The position numbers were made by a program, and so were the translations under genes. From Thermomonas sp. (GTDB taxonomy: Bacteria; Pseudomonadota; Gammaproteobacteria; Xanthomonadales; Xanthomonadaceae): 64,000 bases of DNA. The notes beneath the pieces were generated by a model. That model made no database searches. It was not told the origin of the DNA and was given only the letters and a program-made list of their open reading frames with translations. The DNA is taken from positions 1 through 64,000 of the forward strand of contig NZ_JADZDS010000007.1 in assembly GCF_020850895.1 (NCBI RefSeq). Direction: 5' to 3'. Below, piece by piece: positions 9,608 to 19,060 of this stretch; position 1 is the first letter of the stretch, and the number at the start of each line of letters is the position of its first letter.

Positions 9608-9642
9608 TTGACTTGCGCCTCCCGTACGGTAATATTCCGTAC
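9608..9642 (+). promoter_or_regulatory. Toxin-antitoxin promoter with overlapping operator
   Basis: A near-consensus promoter, TTGACT (9608-9613), 16 bases, TAATAT (9630-9635), precedes the antitoxin gene. The inverted repeat GTACGG-N7-CCGTAC (9624-9642) straddles the -10 box. The ribosome binding site AGGAG follows. This is the layout expected for autorepression by a ribbon-helix-helix antitoxin or its toxin complex. The ~200 bases between the tRNA terminator and this promoter hold no gene I can recognise. Confidence 0.7.
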
Positions 9643-9655
9643 AAGGAGAACCGCC

Positions 9656-9931
9656 ATGACTACTGCTGCCGCCCGCCTCGACCTGCGCCTGAACCCCACC
9701 GACAAGGCGCGGATTTCCCGTGCCGCCGACCTGCGCGGCGTGCCGCTATCCGCCTTCGTGCGCGATGCGGTGTTGCGCGAAGCCGAAAGCGTGATGGCTG
9801 CCGAACTGACCGTCACCCTATCGGCGGAAGAATCCCGGCGCTTCCTGAAGGCGCTGGATGCCCCCTTCCAGCCCAATGCCAAGCTGAAGAAGGCCATGGC
9901 CGACGCAGCCCGTCTCGCCAAGCCGCGCTGA
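9656..9931 (+). CDS. DUF1778/TacA-like antitoxin
   Basis: A 91-residue protein with an N-terminal ribbon-helix-helix DNA-binding segment (RLDLRLNPTDKARISRAADLRG) and a C-terminal tail that in this family wraps the toxin. It is expected to bind its own promoter and to neutralise the acetyltransferase encoded nine bases downstream. The start follows a good AGGAG site at seven bases. The gene pair sits between tRNA-Asn and prmB, separate from the housekeeping operons. Confidence 0.85.
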   Translation: MTTAAARLDLRLNPTDKARISRAADLRGVPLSAFVRDAVLREAESVMAAELTVTLSAEESRRFLKALDAPFQPNAKLKKAMADAARLAKPR

Positions 9932-9940
9932 CACCCGCCC

Positions 9941-10441
9941 GTGGCGTTGCATCTCACGCTGCTCGACGGTCGCCTGCACGATCGCGCTGGCTTCACTTGT
10001 GGCGTGCCGAGCCTGGACACCTACCTGCGCGAGCAGGCCGGGCAACACCAGCGCAACGGCATTGCCACCACCCATGTGCTGGTCGACGCCGCCCAACCAC
10101 GGCACATCCTGGGCTATTGCAGCCTCGCCGCAGCGCAACTGAACCTGAGCGAGTTGCAACCGGCAGACCGCAAGCGGCTCCCCACCTACCCGGTGCCCGC
10201 CGTCCGCATGGCAAGGCTGGCCGTCTCAGCCGGTGCGCATGGCCACCGCTATGGTCGGCTTCTGGTCGGCCACGCCGCCAACTGCGCCAGTGCCCTGCGC
10301 GAAACGCTCGGCGTGCGGGTGCTGCTGGTCGATGCACTGGACGTGAAAGCCGCCCGTTTCTATCGCGCCTATGGCTTCCGGGAAGCCATGGCGAATTCGC
10401 ATACGTTGTATTTGCCGTTGGGGAAATTGATTGCGCCGTGA
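9941..10441 (+). CDS. GNAT-family toxin, TacT-like
   Basis: A 166-residue acetyltransferase with a GTG start. Members of this family acetylate the amino group of aminoacyl-tRNAs and so block translation. Visible features are the opening motif with FTCGVPSLDTYLREQA, the core strand VRMARLAVS, the acetyl-CoA loop AHGHRYGRLL and the C-terminal strand-helix VKAARFYRAYGFREA. It lies directly behind a DUF1778 antitoxin, which fixes its assignment as a type II toxin rather than a metabolic GNAT. It is apparently intact. Confidence 0.85.
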   Translation: MALHLTLLDGRLHDRAGFTCGVPSLDTYLREQAGQHQRNGIATTHVLVDAAQPRHILGYCSLAAAQLNLSELQPADRKRLPTYPVPAVRMARLAVSAGAHGHRYGRLLVGHAANCASALRETLGVRVLLVDALDVKAARFYRAYGFREAMANSHTLYLPLGKLIAP

Positions 10442-10487
10442 GTATCGCGAGCGCGTCAATGCGAATTGATTGATTTGAGGGGGAGTC

Positions 10488-10556
10488 ATGCCGCGCATTT
10501 TCGACAACATTGATAAGTCACTCTTTCCTGCATTGCAGGACACGCTGAAGGTCTAG
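10488..10556 (+). pseudogene. 22-codon stump of a larger gene, possibly PLD/SNF2-type helicase
   Basis: A strong ribosome site (GGGGGAG) leads into ATG and 22 codons (MPRIFDNIDKSLFPALQDTL, then KV) ending at TAG. The stop shares a CTAG with the stop of prmB on the other strand. The peptide resembles, from memory, the extreme N-terminus of large helicase-related proteins with a PLD-like domain found in defence islands. The rest of that gene is missing. I read it as the left edge of a deletion whose right edge is exactly the prmB end. The identity is tentative. Confidence 0.45.
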
Positions 10557-11497
10557 AACAACCCAGCCGGTGCCGACTTCACCGCGCGGGCATCGGCAAG
10601 CCGTGTGATCCGTGCATTGTGTTCGATCAGGTCGGCGCATTCGGCGACGAACACGCCCATCTGCCCGACCTTGAACTCGACCCACAGCATCGGCAGCTCC
10701 GGCAGCAATGCCACCAGTGCGCGCTCGGCTTCGCCCACTTCGCACACCAGCAGGCCGTCTTCGGTCAGGTGCAGGGGCGCGTCGCGCAGGATTTGGAGCA
10801 CGATGTCGAGGCCGTCGTCGCCGGCGCGCAGGCCGAGTTCGGGCTCATGCGCGTACTCGCGCGGCAGGGCGTCGGTTTCGGCATTGGTGACGTAGGGCGG
10901 GTTGCTGACGATCAGGTCGTAGCGTTCGCCGGGCAGGTTGGAATACAGGTCCGACTGCACGAAGCGGACGTTGCGCACCAGCAGCCGCGCTTCGTTCTCG
11001 TGGGCCAGCGCCAGCGCGTCGACGCTGAGATCGGCGCCATCGACATGCCAGTCCGGGTTGTAGTGGGCCATCGCGATGGCGATGCAGCCGGAGCCGGTGC
11101 ACAGGTCGAGCGCGCGGCGCACGTCGCGGTCGCCCAGCCAGGGCTGGAAGCCGGCTTCGATCATCTCGGCGATCGGCGAGCGCGGCACCAGCGCGCGGGG
11201 GTCGCTCTTGAAGCTCAGCCCGGCAAACCAAGCCTCGCCGGTGAGGTAGGCCGCTGGCACGCGCTCTTCGATCCGGCGCAAAAACAGGCCGAGCACGTCT
11301 TCTTTCTCGGCCTCGGTGATGCGCGCATTGCCGTACACCGGCGACAGGTCGTGCGGCAGGTGCAGGGCGTGCAGGGTGAGCTGGGTGGCCTCGTCCAGCG
11401 CGTTATCGAAGCCGTGACCGAAGGTCAGCCCGGCCGCGTTGAAGCGGCTGGCGCCGTAGCGGATCAGGTCGATGATGGTCTGCAATTCCTGGGACAT
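10553..11497 (-). CDS. prmB: 50S ribosomal protein L3 N5-glutamine methyltransferase
   Basis: S-adenosylmethionine-dependent methyltransferase that modifies a glutamine of ribosomal protein L3. The 314-residue protein has an N-terminal helical domain, the SAM loop DLCTGSGCIAIAMA and the catalytic NPPY motif (IVSNPPYVTN), which binds the glutamine amide. PrmB and the release-factor enzyme PrmC are close relatives. The PrmB assignment rests on N-terminal length and the FAGLSFKSDPRALVPRSPIAE segment. The start at 11497 (MSQELQ) is used because upstream codons are unlike the family. It is divergent from the SCO1 gene. Confidence 0.9.
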   Translation of the reverse strand: MSQELQTIIDLIRYGASRFNAAGLTFGHGFDNALDEATQLTLHALHLPHDLSPVYGNARITEAEKEDVLGLFLRRIEERVPAAYLTGEAWFAGLSFKSDPRALVPRSPIAEMIEAGFQPWLGDRDVRRALDLCTGSGCIAIAMAHYNPDWHVDGADLSVDALALAHENEARLLVRNVRFVQSDLYSNLPGERYDLIVSNPPYVTNAETDALPREYAHEPELGLRAGDDGLDIVLQILRDAPLHLTEDGLLVCEVGEAERALVALLPELPMLWVEFKVGQMGVFVAECADLIEHNARITRLADARAVKSAPAGLF

Positions 11498-11576
11498 GGG
11501 CCCGATCCGATCATGGAGAAAGCAGTATACCGGCCGCACGCAGGTATCATCGCGGTCCCGGATCCTGCTCGCCCGC

Positions 11577-12218
11577 ATGCCGAAACGCACTGCCCTCCTG
11601 CTGCTCGCCGCTGCTCTTTCAGCCGCACTCGGCTTCATTGCAGCACGCCTGCTGTTCCATGCGCCCGCGCCTGTGACGCTGCCCGCGCCGAATGCCATCA
11701 CCCTGCTGCCTTCACCGCGCACCCTGCCCGGCTTCGCCCTCCGGCAGGCCAGCGGCGCACCGCTCACCCAGGACACACTGAAGGGTCACTGGACCGTGGT
11801 CTTCCTCGGTTTCACTCACTGCCCGGATGTCTGCCCAACCACGCTGGCGCAACTGTCCACCGCACAGAAGCAGTGGGCGGCATTGCCGGCGGCCACGCGG
11901 CCGCGGGTGCTGTTCGTGTCGGCCGATCCGGAACGTGATACGCCCGAGTTGGTGGCGGGTTACGCCCATGCCTTCCACAAGGATTCGCTGGCGGCCACCG
12001 CGCCGGCGCCGGACCTGCAACACTTTGCCCGTTCGTTGTCGCTGGTGTTCATGAAGGTGCCCGGCACCAGCGGCCGACCCGATGACTACAGCATCGATCA
12101 CTCCGCCACGCTGGTGCTGCTGGACCCGCAGGCACGGATGGCGGGGGTGGTCACGCCGCCGTTCGACATCAAGGGCCTTGCCGACGACCTCACGACGTTG
12201 ACCCCGGCCAACCCATGA
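11577..12218 (+). CDS. SCO1/SenC/PrrC copper chaperone
   Basis: A 213-residue membrane-anchored thioredoxin-fold protein. An N-terminal hydrophobic segment (residues ~5-27) is followed by the copper motif HCPDVCP (Cys82, Cys86) and the distal ligand His175 in IDHSA. SCO proteins deliver copper to the CuA site of cytochrome oxidase or act as thiol reductants for it. The gene overlaps psd by four bases (ATGA), so the two are probably co-translated, although their functions are unrelated. Confidence 0.9.
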   Translation: MPKRTALLLLAAALSAALGFIAARLLFHAPAPVTLPAPNAITLLPSPRTLPGFALRQASGAPLTQDTLKGHWTVVFLGFTHCPDVCPTTLAQLSTAQKQWAALPAATRPRVLFVSADPERDTPELVAGYAHAFHKDSLAATAPAPDLQHFARSLSLVFMKVPGTSGRPDDYSIDHSATLVLLDPQARMAGVVTPPFDIKGLADDLTTLTPANP

Positions 12219-13057
12219 ACGCACTGACCGCCCTCACCTATGTCCTGCCGCACCGCCTGCTGTCCTCGCTGGCACGACGGCTGGCCTATTCCCGCAACCG
12301 TCCACTGAAACAGTGGTTGATCGACACCGTCACCCGCAAATTCGGCGTTGACCTCTCGGAAGCGGCACAGCCCGATCCCACCGCCTATCCAAGTTTCAAC
12401 GCCTTCTTCACCCGCGCGTTGAAGCCCGGCGTGCGCACGCCCGATCCCGATTCGAATGCCCTGCTGATGCCCGCCGATGGCCACATCAGCCAATGCGGAC
12501 CGATTGTCGATGGCCGCATTTTCCAGGCCAAGGGGCAGAGTTTCACCGCCGCCGAACTGCTGGGCAGCGAAGCCGATGCCGAACCGTTCCACGATGGCGT
12601 GTTCGCCACCGTCTATCTTTCGCCGCGCGATTACCACCGCGTACACATGCCCTGGACCGGCACGCTGCGTGAAACCGTGCACGTGCCGGGACGCCTGTTT
12701 TCGGTCGGCACCGACGCGGTGGCCAGCGTGCCACGCGTGTTCGCACGCAATGAACGGCTGGCCTGTCATTTCGATACCGACTTCGGCCCGATGGTTCAGG
12801 TGATGGTCGGCGCGCTGTTGGTTTCGGGCGTGGAAACCGTGTGGAGTGGCGTGGAAATTCCCGCCTATGCCGATGCCGTCACCCGCAAGGACTGGCGCGG
12901 CAAGGGCATCACCCTGGAGCGCTTCGACGAAATGGCGCGCTTCAACTACGGCAGCACGGTCATCACTCTGCTGCCGAAGGGCGTGGCCGCGCTGGATCCC
13001 GCACTTGCTGCGGAAACCCCAGTGCGGCTGGGCCAGCGGCTGGCACTGCTGCGCTAG
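12215..13057 (+). CDS. psd: Phosphatidylserine decarboxylase proenzyme
   Basis: Makes phosphatidylethanolamine from phosphatidylserine at the inner membrane. The 280-residue proenzyme contains the catalytic PADGH motif (residues 86-90), YHRVHMP (His144) and the self-cleavage site YGST (residues 245-248), where Ser247 becomes the pyruvoyl group. E. coli has LGST at this site, and the Tyr variant is also conservative. It overlaps the SCO1 gene by four bases. Confidence 0.96.
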   Translation: MNALTALTYVLPHRLLSSLARRLAYSRNRPLKQWLIDTVTRKFGVDLSEAAQPDPTAYPSFNAFFTRALKPGVRTPDPDSNALLMPADGHISQCGPIVDGRIFQAKGQSFTAAELLGSEADAEPFHDGVFATVYLSPRDYHRVHMPWTGTLRETVHVPGRLFSVGTDAVASVPRVFARNERLACHFDTDFGPMVQVMVGALLVSGVETVWSGVEIPAYADAVTRKDWRGKGITLERFDEMARFNYGSTVITLLPKGVAALDPALAAETPVRLGQRLALLR

Positions 13058-13066
13058 ACGACTGCA

Positions 13067-13471
13067 TCAGCGCATGGCGCTCACCACCACATCACTGCCT
13101 TCGCGGGTCAGGGTGATGTAGGTAGTCTCACCCGCCGATTTCTCCACCCGCAAGGTTTCAGGCACCTTGACGAAACGCAGGTGGTGGGTGGTCGTGTGGC
13201 TGCTGGTGGCTTCGCCGCCCTTGGCATCCTTGCACCAGACCAGCAGGGACGATGCTGCACTGAACTGAATGTCATATGCCTTCGTGCAGCCTTCCGGAAA
13301 CCCGTTGGGAATGTGCTCGAGAACAATCGTCGAGCCGCCAAACCGGCGAAGCTGGGACGCACTCTCCTCGACGTCACCGGCAAGGCGGGTGGCGGCATCC
13401 GTACAGCCGCCCAACGCCAGGATCAACGCCAGTGCAGTCGGCCAGCGAAGTGGCTGGAGTCGCATCAGCAT
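13067..13471 (-). CDS. Small uncharacterised lipoprotein
   Basis: A 134-residue protein with a hydrophobic signal ending in the lipobox LALGGC, so it is probably lipid-anchored. The mature part has two further cysteines (EGCTKAYD, VWCKDAKGG) that could form a disulfide. I do not recognise a family. It lies 30 bases downstream of the transglycosylase gene on the same strand and converges with psd. The true start may be the ATG two codons in. Confidence 0.7.
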   Translation of the reverse strand: MLMRLQPLRWPTALALILALGGCTDAATRLAGDVEESASQLRRFGGSTIVLEHIPNGFPEGCTKAYDIQFSAASSLLVWCKDAKGGEATSSHTTTHHLRFVKVPETLRVEKSAGETTYITLTREGSDVVVSAMR

Positions 13472-13501
13472 GGCAATCCCCTCCGAAACGAATGGAACCG
13501 T

Positions 13502-15022
13502 TCAACCCTTGCAGCCCTTCAACACCAGCGTCTGCCCGGGATGGATCGCATACCGCGGCGACCTCAGTCCGTTGGAACGCGCCAGCGTGGGCAGGGTGCA
13601 ACGGTACTTCCTTGCAATCTCCTGCAAACTCTCGCCTCGCCTGACCCGGTGCTGCCGTGGTTTGGGTGCGGCCCGTGACGGTGCCGGAGTCGGTTCTTGG
13701 CTCGGCGAAGGCGTCGCTGGCGGCGACGATGCGTTGACTGGATCCCCAACCCGCACGATCGCCGCATTGACATCGCTGGCCACCAACTCCCTGGCCATCT
13801 CGACCCTTGACCCGCTGCGACAGTGCAGCCTGTACAGCCAAGCAATGCGCGCAGTTGCGTTGAGTGTCGTTCCAACAGGCAAGGTCGTTGCTGGTGCCCA
13901 ACGCGGATTGAGGTTGCGCAAGGCGCGCAGGTAGCCATCGCGCGAGCCGTAGTTGCCGAGGCAGATCGTCAACTCGTACAACGATGCCGGCTGGACCAAC
14001 TGGACCGTGGCCGGACGCACGCTCACCCGCGGCCAGCGAATCCCGTAATCCTTCGGATGCAGGTACAGCCACGCAGCGGCGATCACCATCGGCACGTAGT
14101 CCTTGGTCTCGGCCGGGAACTGGCTGTACACATCCGAATCCCAGAAGCTCCGGCCACCGGTGGCCTGGAACACCCGCAGCGCACGTCCTTCGCCGCCGTT
14201 GTATCCAGCCAGCGCCAATTCGATGCTGCTGTTGAGTTGGGCCAGGCGTTCGGAGAGGAATTCCGCCGCTGCATCGGCCGATGCACGCGGGTCGTATCGG
14301 GTGTCGAATCCGGTGCCGTCATCGCCCAAGCCGAAGCGCCTGCCAGTGGCTGGCATGAACTGCAGCGGGCCCACCGCACCAGCGCGCGAGCCGACGTGGA
14401 CTTTACCGTTGGACTCCTTGGCCATGATCCCGAACAACAGCGCTTCCGGAAGGCCACGCTGCCTGAACGCCGGCGACATCAGGTGCTGCATGTAGCGGTA
14501 GTTCTCGTAACTGTCCATCAGTGATGGCCGTAGATCGGTCAACCAGCGCTTGATGCCAGCCTGCACCGCCGGGTTGAATTGCACCGTGCGAACGAAACGA
14601 CGCCCCTCCTCGCTGAGCAACACGTTGGCGCTGGCTTCATCAGGAACGTCAGTGCCAGCCAGCTCGCCTTCGTCGATCGGGTCACCGCTGGATTCATCTC
14701 CGGCAAGGTTTTCCGCATTGGCCTTCAACAGGCGCTCATACGCCTCCAGCATGTCCGCCACCACGCAGCCCCGCTGCTTCGCACAGTCACCGACGACCGC
14801 CTGCATGTCGGCAAGTGCTTGTTGTGCAGCCTTGGATCCAGCGTCCTCATCCTCCATCGCCTGGGCGTCACGGTAGCGATTTTCCGCCGCTGCCATCCGT
14901 TGCTGCAATACGGCAATTGCGGCTTGGTCACTGCGAGAACTCGCCTGGGCAACCGGCGCCGTGGTCGTGGCGGCCAGCACCAAACTCAGGATGAAGGCTG
15001 TGCAAAAGGATCGACCCGTCAT
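13502..15022 (-). CDS. MltD-like lytic transglycosylase with C-terminal LysM
   Basis: A periplasmic muramidase-like enzyme that cleaves peptidoglycan with 1,6-anhydro product. From the chosen start the protein is 506 residues: a signal peptide (MTGRSFCTAFILSLVLAATT), a helical region, then the SLT domain with catalytic Glu in MAKESNGKVHVGSRAGAVGP and the ALAGYNGGEGR motif. A proline-rich linker leads to one LysM repeat (HRVRRGESLQEIARKYRC to the end). An upstream ATG at 15040 is also possible. The LysM domain anchors it to the wall. Confidence 0.88.
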   Translation of the reverse strand: MTGRSFCTAFILSLVLAATTTAPVAQASSRSDQAAIAVLQQRMAAAENRYRDAQAMEDEDAGSKAAQQALADMQAVVGDCAKQRGCVVADMLEAYERLLKANAENLAGDESSGDPIDEGELAGTDVPDEASANVLLSEEGRRFVRTVQFNPAVQAGIKRWLTDLRPSLMDSYENYRYMQHLMSPAFRQRGLPEALLFGIMAKESNGKVHVGSRAGAVGPLQFMPATGRRFGLGDDGTGFDTRYDPRASADAAAEFLSERLAQLNSSIELALAGYNGGEGRALRVFQATGGRSFWDSDVYSQFPAETKDYVPMVIAAAWLYLHPKDYGIRWPRVSVRPATVQLVQPASLYELTICLGNYGSRDGYLRALRNLNPRWAPATTLPVGTTLNATARIAWLYRLHCRSGSRVEMARELVASDVNAAIVRVGDPVNASSPPATPSPSQEPTPAPSRAAPKPRQHRVRRGESLQEIARKYRCTLPTLARSNGLRSPRYAIHPGQTLVLKGCKG

Positions 15023-15164
15023 TACGCGGCCTTGGGGCATTGAAGAGGATGCAGGGTAGCCGTGGGCATGATGCACTGGCAACCGCCATCGGTCCCATGC
15101 CGTAGGCCTGGAATCGCATTAGAATCAGACCGGTCACCGAACGTTGACTGACCCGAAGCGCGCC

Positions 15165-16676
15165 ATGGACCCAATACTCGTCGGCAAGGCCATCACCACC
15201 GATGCAGGCGGCAGCGTCGTGCTGTTGCCCGGCTACGGCAACCGCCACGGCTTGGTCGCCGGCGCCACCGGCACCGGCAAGACGGTGACCCTGATGACAC
15301 TGGCCGAAGGATTTTCCCGCCTCGGCGTGCCGGTGTTCATGGCCGACGTCAAAGGCGATGTGGCCGGCCTCGCTGTTCCCGGCACCAGCAGTGACAAGCT
15401 GCAGCAACGGGTCGAACGCATCGGCGTCAGTGGCTACCGCAACGAAGCGGCACCCGTGGTGTTCTGGGACCTGTGGGGCAAGCTCGGGCACCCGGTGCGC
15501 ACCACAGTCAGCGAGATCGGCCCCACCCTGCTTGGGCGCATCCTCGAACTCAATGACACCCAAAGCGGCGTGCTGGACATCCTGTTCAAGCTCGCCGACG
15601 ACCGCGGCCTGCTGCTGCTCGACCTCGCCGACCTGCGTGCCCTGCTCGGTCTGATCGCCGAGGAACGGCAGGACGTTTCGACCAGTTACGGCTTGGTCAG
15701 CACCCAATCCATCGCTGCCATCCAGCGCGCCCTGCTGCGGCTGGATCAGGAAGGTGCCGAGATGTTCTTCGGCGAGCCGGCGCTGGAATTGGCCGACCTG
15801 ATGCGCACCACCTACGACGGCCGCGGCGTGGTCAACATCCTCGCCGCCGACCAGCTGATCCTGAAGCCGCGCCTGTATTCCAGCTTCCTGCTGTGGCTGC
15901 TCTCGGAACTGTTTGAAACCCTGCCGGAAGTGGGCGATCTGGAAAAACCCAAGCTGGTGTTCGTGTTCGACGAAGCACACCTGCTGTTCGACGATGCACC
16001 GCCCGCGCTGCAGCAACGCATCGAGCAAGTGGTGCGGCTGATCCGCTCCAAGGGCGTGGGCGTGTATTTCTGTTCGCAGTTCCCGGATGACGTGCCGGAC
16101 AACGTGCTCGGCCAGCTCGGCAACCGCGTCCAGCACGCATTGCGTGCCTACACGCCGCGCGACCAGAAAGCAGTCAAGACCGCAGCGGAAACCTTCGTCG
16201 CCAATCCCGCGCTCGACGTGGCCCAGGCCATCGGCCAGCTCGGGGTCGGTGAGGCCCTGGTGTCGATGCTGCTGGACAAGGGCGTGCCGATGCCGGTGGA
16301 AAAGACCCTGATCGCACCGCCGCGCTGCCGAATGGGCGCGATCACCGAGGCCGAACGCGCACAGGTGCGCGCCAGCAGCCCCGTGGGTGGCAAGTACGAC
16401 ACCGCGATCGACCGCGATTCCGCCGCAGAACGACTGGCCCAGAAAGCCGATGCAAAGACCGAGCAGGCGCAGGCCCCGGCCGCCAAGACCGCGGCACAGG
16501 AAGACCCGAACGAGCACGGCTTCGGCGGTGCGGTGAAGGACGCGCTGTTCGGCACCAAACGGCGGCAAGGTATGATCGAGACCATGGCCAAGCAGACCGC
16601 ACGCACGGTTGGCAGCCAGGTCGGTCGGCAGATCATGCGCGGGATCCTCGGCGGTATTTTCGGCGGCAAGCGTTGA
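15165..16676 (+). CDS. HerA-like/DUF853 bipolar ATPase
   Basis: A 503-residue P-loop ATPase of the HerA/FtsK superfamily (YjgR type). Walker A is GATGTGKT near residue 40, Walker B is VFVFDEAHLLF, and the arginine-finger region follows RLIRSKGVGVYFCSQ. The C-terminal ~80 residues are Ala/Lys-rich and end with a glycine-rich tail (GILGGIFGGKR). The family is widespread, and its cellular task is not settled although DNA-translocase function is suspected. The start at 15165 is taken over an in-frame TTG because it begins with the family-like MDPILVGKA. Confidence 0.88.
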   Translation: MDPILVGKAITTDAGGSVVLLPGYGNRHGLVAGATGTGKTVTLMTLAEGFSRLGVPVFMADVKGDVAGLAVPGTSSDKLQQRVERIGVSGYRNEAAPVVFWDLWGKLGHPVRTTVSEIGPTLLGRILELNDTQSGVLDILFKLADDRGLLLLDLADLRALLGLIAEERQDVSTSYGLVSTQSIAAIQRALLRLDQEGAEMFFGEPALELADLMRTTYDGRGVVNILAADQLILKPRLYSSFLLWLLSELFETLPEVGDLEKPKLVFVFDEAHLLFDDAPPALQQRIEQVVRLIRSKGVGVYFCSQFPDDVPDNVLGQLGNRVQHALRAYTPRDQKAVKTAAETFVANPALDVAQAIGQLGVGEALVSMLLDKGVPMPVEKTLIAPPRCRMGAITEAERAQVRASSPVGGKYDTAIDRDSAAERLAQKADAKTEQAQAPAAKTAAQEDPNEHGFGGAVKDALFGTKRRQGMIETMAKQTARTVGSQVGRQIMRGILGGIFGGKR

Positions 16677-16712
16677 CCTGATCGGCACCCAATCTTTACC
16701 CAGGAGTTCCCC

Positions 16713-17228
16713 ATGATTCGCAAGCTTTCATTGGCCGTGGCAGTGGGATTGGCCACCCTTGCGCTCGCAGGTTGCAAGAAGCCGGCGAACGAACAGGACA
16801 CCCTGCTGCAGGAAGCGCGCGAAGCGGGCGACGCCGTACCGGCGGGCAACACGCCAGCAACCGCAGCGCCGGTCGCGGACCTGCAGCAGGTTCCGGACGT
16901 GCCGACCGTGGCCGAACCGCCCCCCGCCACTTTCGCGGGCAATTACCAAGGCCCGATCTCATGCCAGGGCTGCGGCAGCGACACCGCCACCTTGACGCTC
17001 AACGTCGACGGCAGTTACACGGTCAAGCGCAGCGGCAACAACCCGGGCAACACCGGCAACTGGACTTCCGAAGAAGGTGGCAAGCGCCTGCGCTTGGACC
17101 CGATCCGCAAGGAAGACGGGAGCCAGTTGTGGGCGGTCAGCACCAAGGACACGCTGACACGGCTGGATGACGACGGCACGCCGCTGGCCCGCAACGTGAC
17201 GCCGGACGTGCTGACGCGCGCGCGCTGA
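16713..17228 (+). CDS. NlpE-like lipoprotein
   Basis: A 171-residue lipoprotein with lipobox LALAGC, a Pro/Ala-rich spacer and a beta-rich domain containing CQGCGSDTATLTL. That CxxC segment is typical of the NlpE/copper-resistance N-terminal domain. E. coli NlpE is an outer-membrane sensor of envelope and copper stress acting through Cpx. No Cpx genes are nearby, so the signalling role cannot be assumed. The gene starts 36 bases after the ATPase gene and may be co-transcribed with it. Confidence 0.8.
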   Translation: MIRKLSLAVAVGLATLALAGCKKPANEQDTLLQEAREAGDAVPAGNTPATAAPVADLQQVPDVPTVAEPPPATFAGNYQGPISCQGCGSDTATLTLNVDGSYTVKRSGNNPGNTGNWTSEEGGKRLRLDPIRKEDGSQLWAVSTKDTLTRLDDDGTPLARNVTPDVLTRAR

Positions 17229-17286
17229 CGGATCGCGCCGTTCCCGCCTTAGCACGCGCCCGGCTTCGCCTGCCCCGCAGCGGCCC

Positions 17287-18546
17287 ATGCCGCAGCCACC
17301 GCCACGCCCCGTCCCCGTCATGACTTCGCCTTGGCAGTCCCCGGGCGAGATCCTGCTCTACCCGCTGCGCGGCGCGGCATTGCTGAGCCTGATCGTCCTG
17401 ACCGCGTTCGGCATGCTGGGGTGGCTGCCCGGAGCCGGCGGGCTGTTCGTGATCGTGGCGTATTTCTCCGGTTACTACTACGCCTTCGAAATCCTGCTGC
17501 GGACTGCCCACGGCCACAACGATTCGCCGGCTGTTGCCATCGAGGCGCAGACCGGCGCGGTCTGGCGCCTGCTCAGCCTGCTGCTGTTGTTGTTGGTCGC
17601 CGTCAGGTTCGCCATGGAGAAGGACATGGCCCCGGCCGGGGTGCTGGTGCTGGCGCTGTTTGCCCTCATCCAGCCCTGCCTCCTGGCCTCCCTGGCGATG
17701 GGCGCCGGTTTGCTGGAAGCACTCAACCCAGCCAACACACTGCGCATGATCGGGCGCATCGGTGCGAGTTATTTTCTCATCGCCCTCGCATTGTTCATCT
17801 TCCAACTGGCTGCCCTGCTTTCGGGCAGGCTGCTGGCATCGCTGCTGCCGGTATTCCTTGCCTCATTGCTGGTCGATGCGCTGTTCTACTGGGGCTTGTT
17901 CGCCAGCTTCCATTTGCTGGGGCGCGTGATGTACCAGCACCACGGCCGCCTCGGCTACACGCCATCCGCGCATGAGGACACGCTGCCCACCTTGCAGGAT
18001 CGCGACCAGCACCTGTTGGAGCGCGTGGACACGCACGTCGCGGAAGGCGACATGGCCGGTGCGATCGTCGTGCTGCGTGACGAAATCCGCGAGCACACGG
18101 TGACGATGGCCGTGCACGAGCGCTACCGGCAACTGCTGCGCCAAGCCGGTGATGGCGAAGCACTGGACGAGCACGCCGGCCGGTCCATCGCCATGCTGGC
18201 GCATGACAAGCAGGACCATGCCGCCTTGGCCCTGCTGCTCGAAGCGGTGCGCGACAATCCCGCGTTCGCACGACTCGATCCCGGGCATGGGGAATGGCTG
18301 GCGCAACGGGCGCTGGACCTTGGCATGTTCCGGCTGGCCGTGGATGCGTGGCGATCGATGTTGCGGATCGATCCGCGCCATCCGAATGCAGTGGAATGGG
18401 CCTTGCGCGCTACACAACTGCTGCACGAGCGATTCAATGATCTCGCTGCCGCGCGCGACACCCTGCTCTCTGCGCGCGCCGGGCTGCGGGACGCGTCCGC
18501 CATCGCCCGCATCGATGCGGCGATCCAGTCGCTGCCGAGCGCATGA
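17287..18546 (+). CDS. Multi-pass membrane protein with helical (TPR-like) C-terminus
   Basis: A 419-residue protein not assigned to a named function. Residues ~20-220 contain about five hydrophobic segments, with an amphipathic loop ([15 protein letters not shown]) resembling DUF4013/Yip1-like proteins. Residues ~235-415 are soluble and alpha-helical, with repeat-like units ([38 protein letters not shown]) suggestive of tetratricopeptide-type scaffolding. It overlaps greB by four bases. A second in-frame ATG at 17320 could be the real start. Confidence 0.75.
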   Translation: MPQPPPRPVPVMTSPWQSPGEILLYPLRGAALLSLIVLTAFGMLGWLPGAGGLFVIVAYFSGYYYAFEILLRTAHGHNDSPAVAIEAQTGAVWRLLSLLLLLLVAVRFAMEKDMAPAGVLVLALFALIQPCLLASLAMGAGLLEALNPANTLRMIGRIGASYFLIALALFIFQLAALLSGRLLASLLPVFLASLLVDALFYWGLFASFHLLGRVMYQHHGRLGYTPSAHEDTLPTLQDRDQHLLERVDTHVAEGDMAGAIVVLRDEIREHTVTMAVHERYRQLLRQAGDGEALDEHAGRSIAMLAHDKQDHAALALLLEAVRDNPAFARLDPGHGEWLAQRALDLGMFRLAVDAWRSMLRIDPRHPNAVEWALRATQLLHERFNDLAAARDTLLSARAGLRDASAIARIDAAIQSLPSA

Positions 18547-19046
18547 GCCGCTGGCGACCACCCGCCGCGGCAAGCACCGCGCTGATCACCCGCGCCGGGC
18601 ATGATCGGCTGAAAGCCGAACTGGATGAACTCTGGCGCGTGCGTCGTCCCGAGGTGGTGAAAGCGTTATCGGCCGCCGCCGCAGAAGGCGATCGTTCGGA
18701 AAACGCCGAGTACATCTATCGCAAGAAGCAGTTGGGCGAGATCGACCGCCGCGTGCGTTACATCAGCAAGCGGCTGGAGGTACTTAAAGTTGTGGACGCC
18801 GCGCCGAGCGACCCGTCTGCAGTGTTTTTCGGTGCCGTCGTGGAACTGGAAAACATCGACAGCGGTGACAGCGTGACCTACCGCATCGTCGGCCCCGACG
18901 AAACCGATGCGAAGCTGGGCTGGATCAGCATCGACGCACCGCTGGCACGCGTCATGCTGAAGAAGCGCGTGGACGATGAATTCGAGGCCCAGCTACCGGG
19001 CGGCAAAGCCAGCTTCGTGATCGTGGCAGTGCGCTACCGCGACTGA
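18543..19046 (+). CDS. greB: Transcription elongation factor GreB
   Basis: Rescues backtracked RNA polymerase by stimulating RNA cleavage through the secondary channel. The 167-residue protein has the N-terminal coiled coil with acidic tip ([22 protein letters not shown]) and the C-terminal FKBP-like domain ([19 protein letters not shown]). The [23 protein letters not shown] segment points to GreB rather than GreA. Translation is probably coupled to the upstream membrane protein through the ATGA overlap. Confidence 0.95.
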   Translation: MSRWRPPAAASTALITRAGHDRLKAELDELWRVRRPEVVKALSAAAAEGDRSENAEYIYRKKQLGEIDRRVRYISKRLEVLKVVDAAPSDPSAVFFGAVVELENIDSGDSVTYRIVGPDETDAKLGWISIDAPLARVMLKKRVDDEFEAQLPGGKASFVIVAVRYRD

Positions 19047-19060
19047 CCGTCTCCCGTCTC

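Noticed and set aside
9284-10556. Integrated prophage or complete island at tRNA-Asn
   Set aside because: There is no integrase, phage gene or repeat of the tRNA end in the window.
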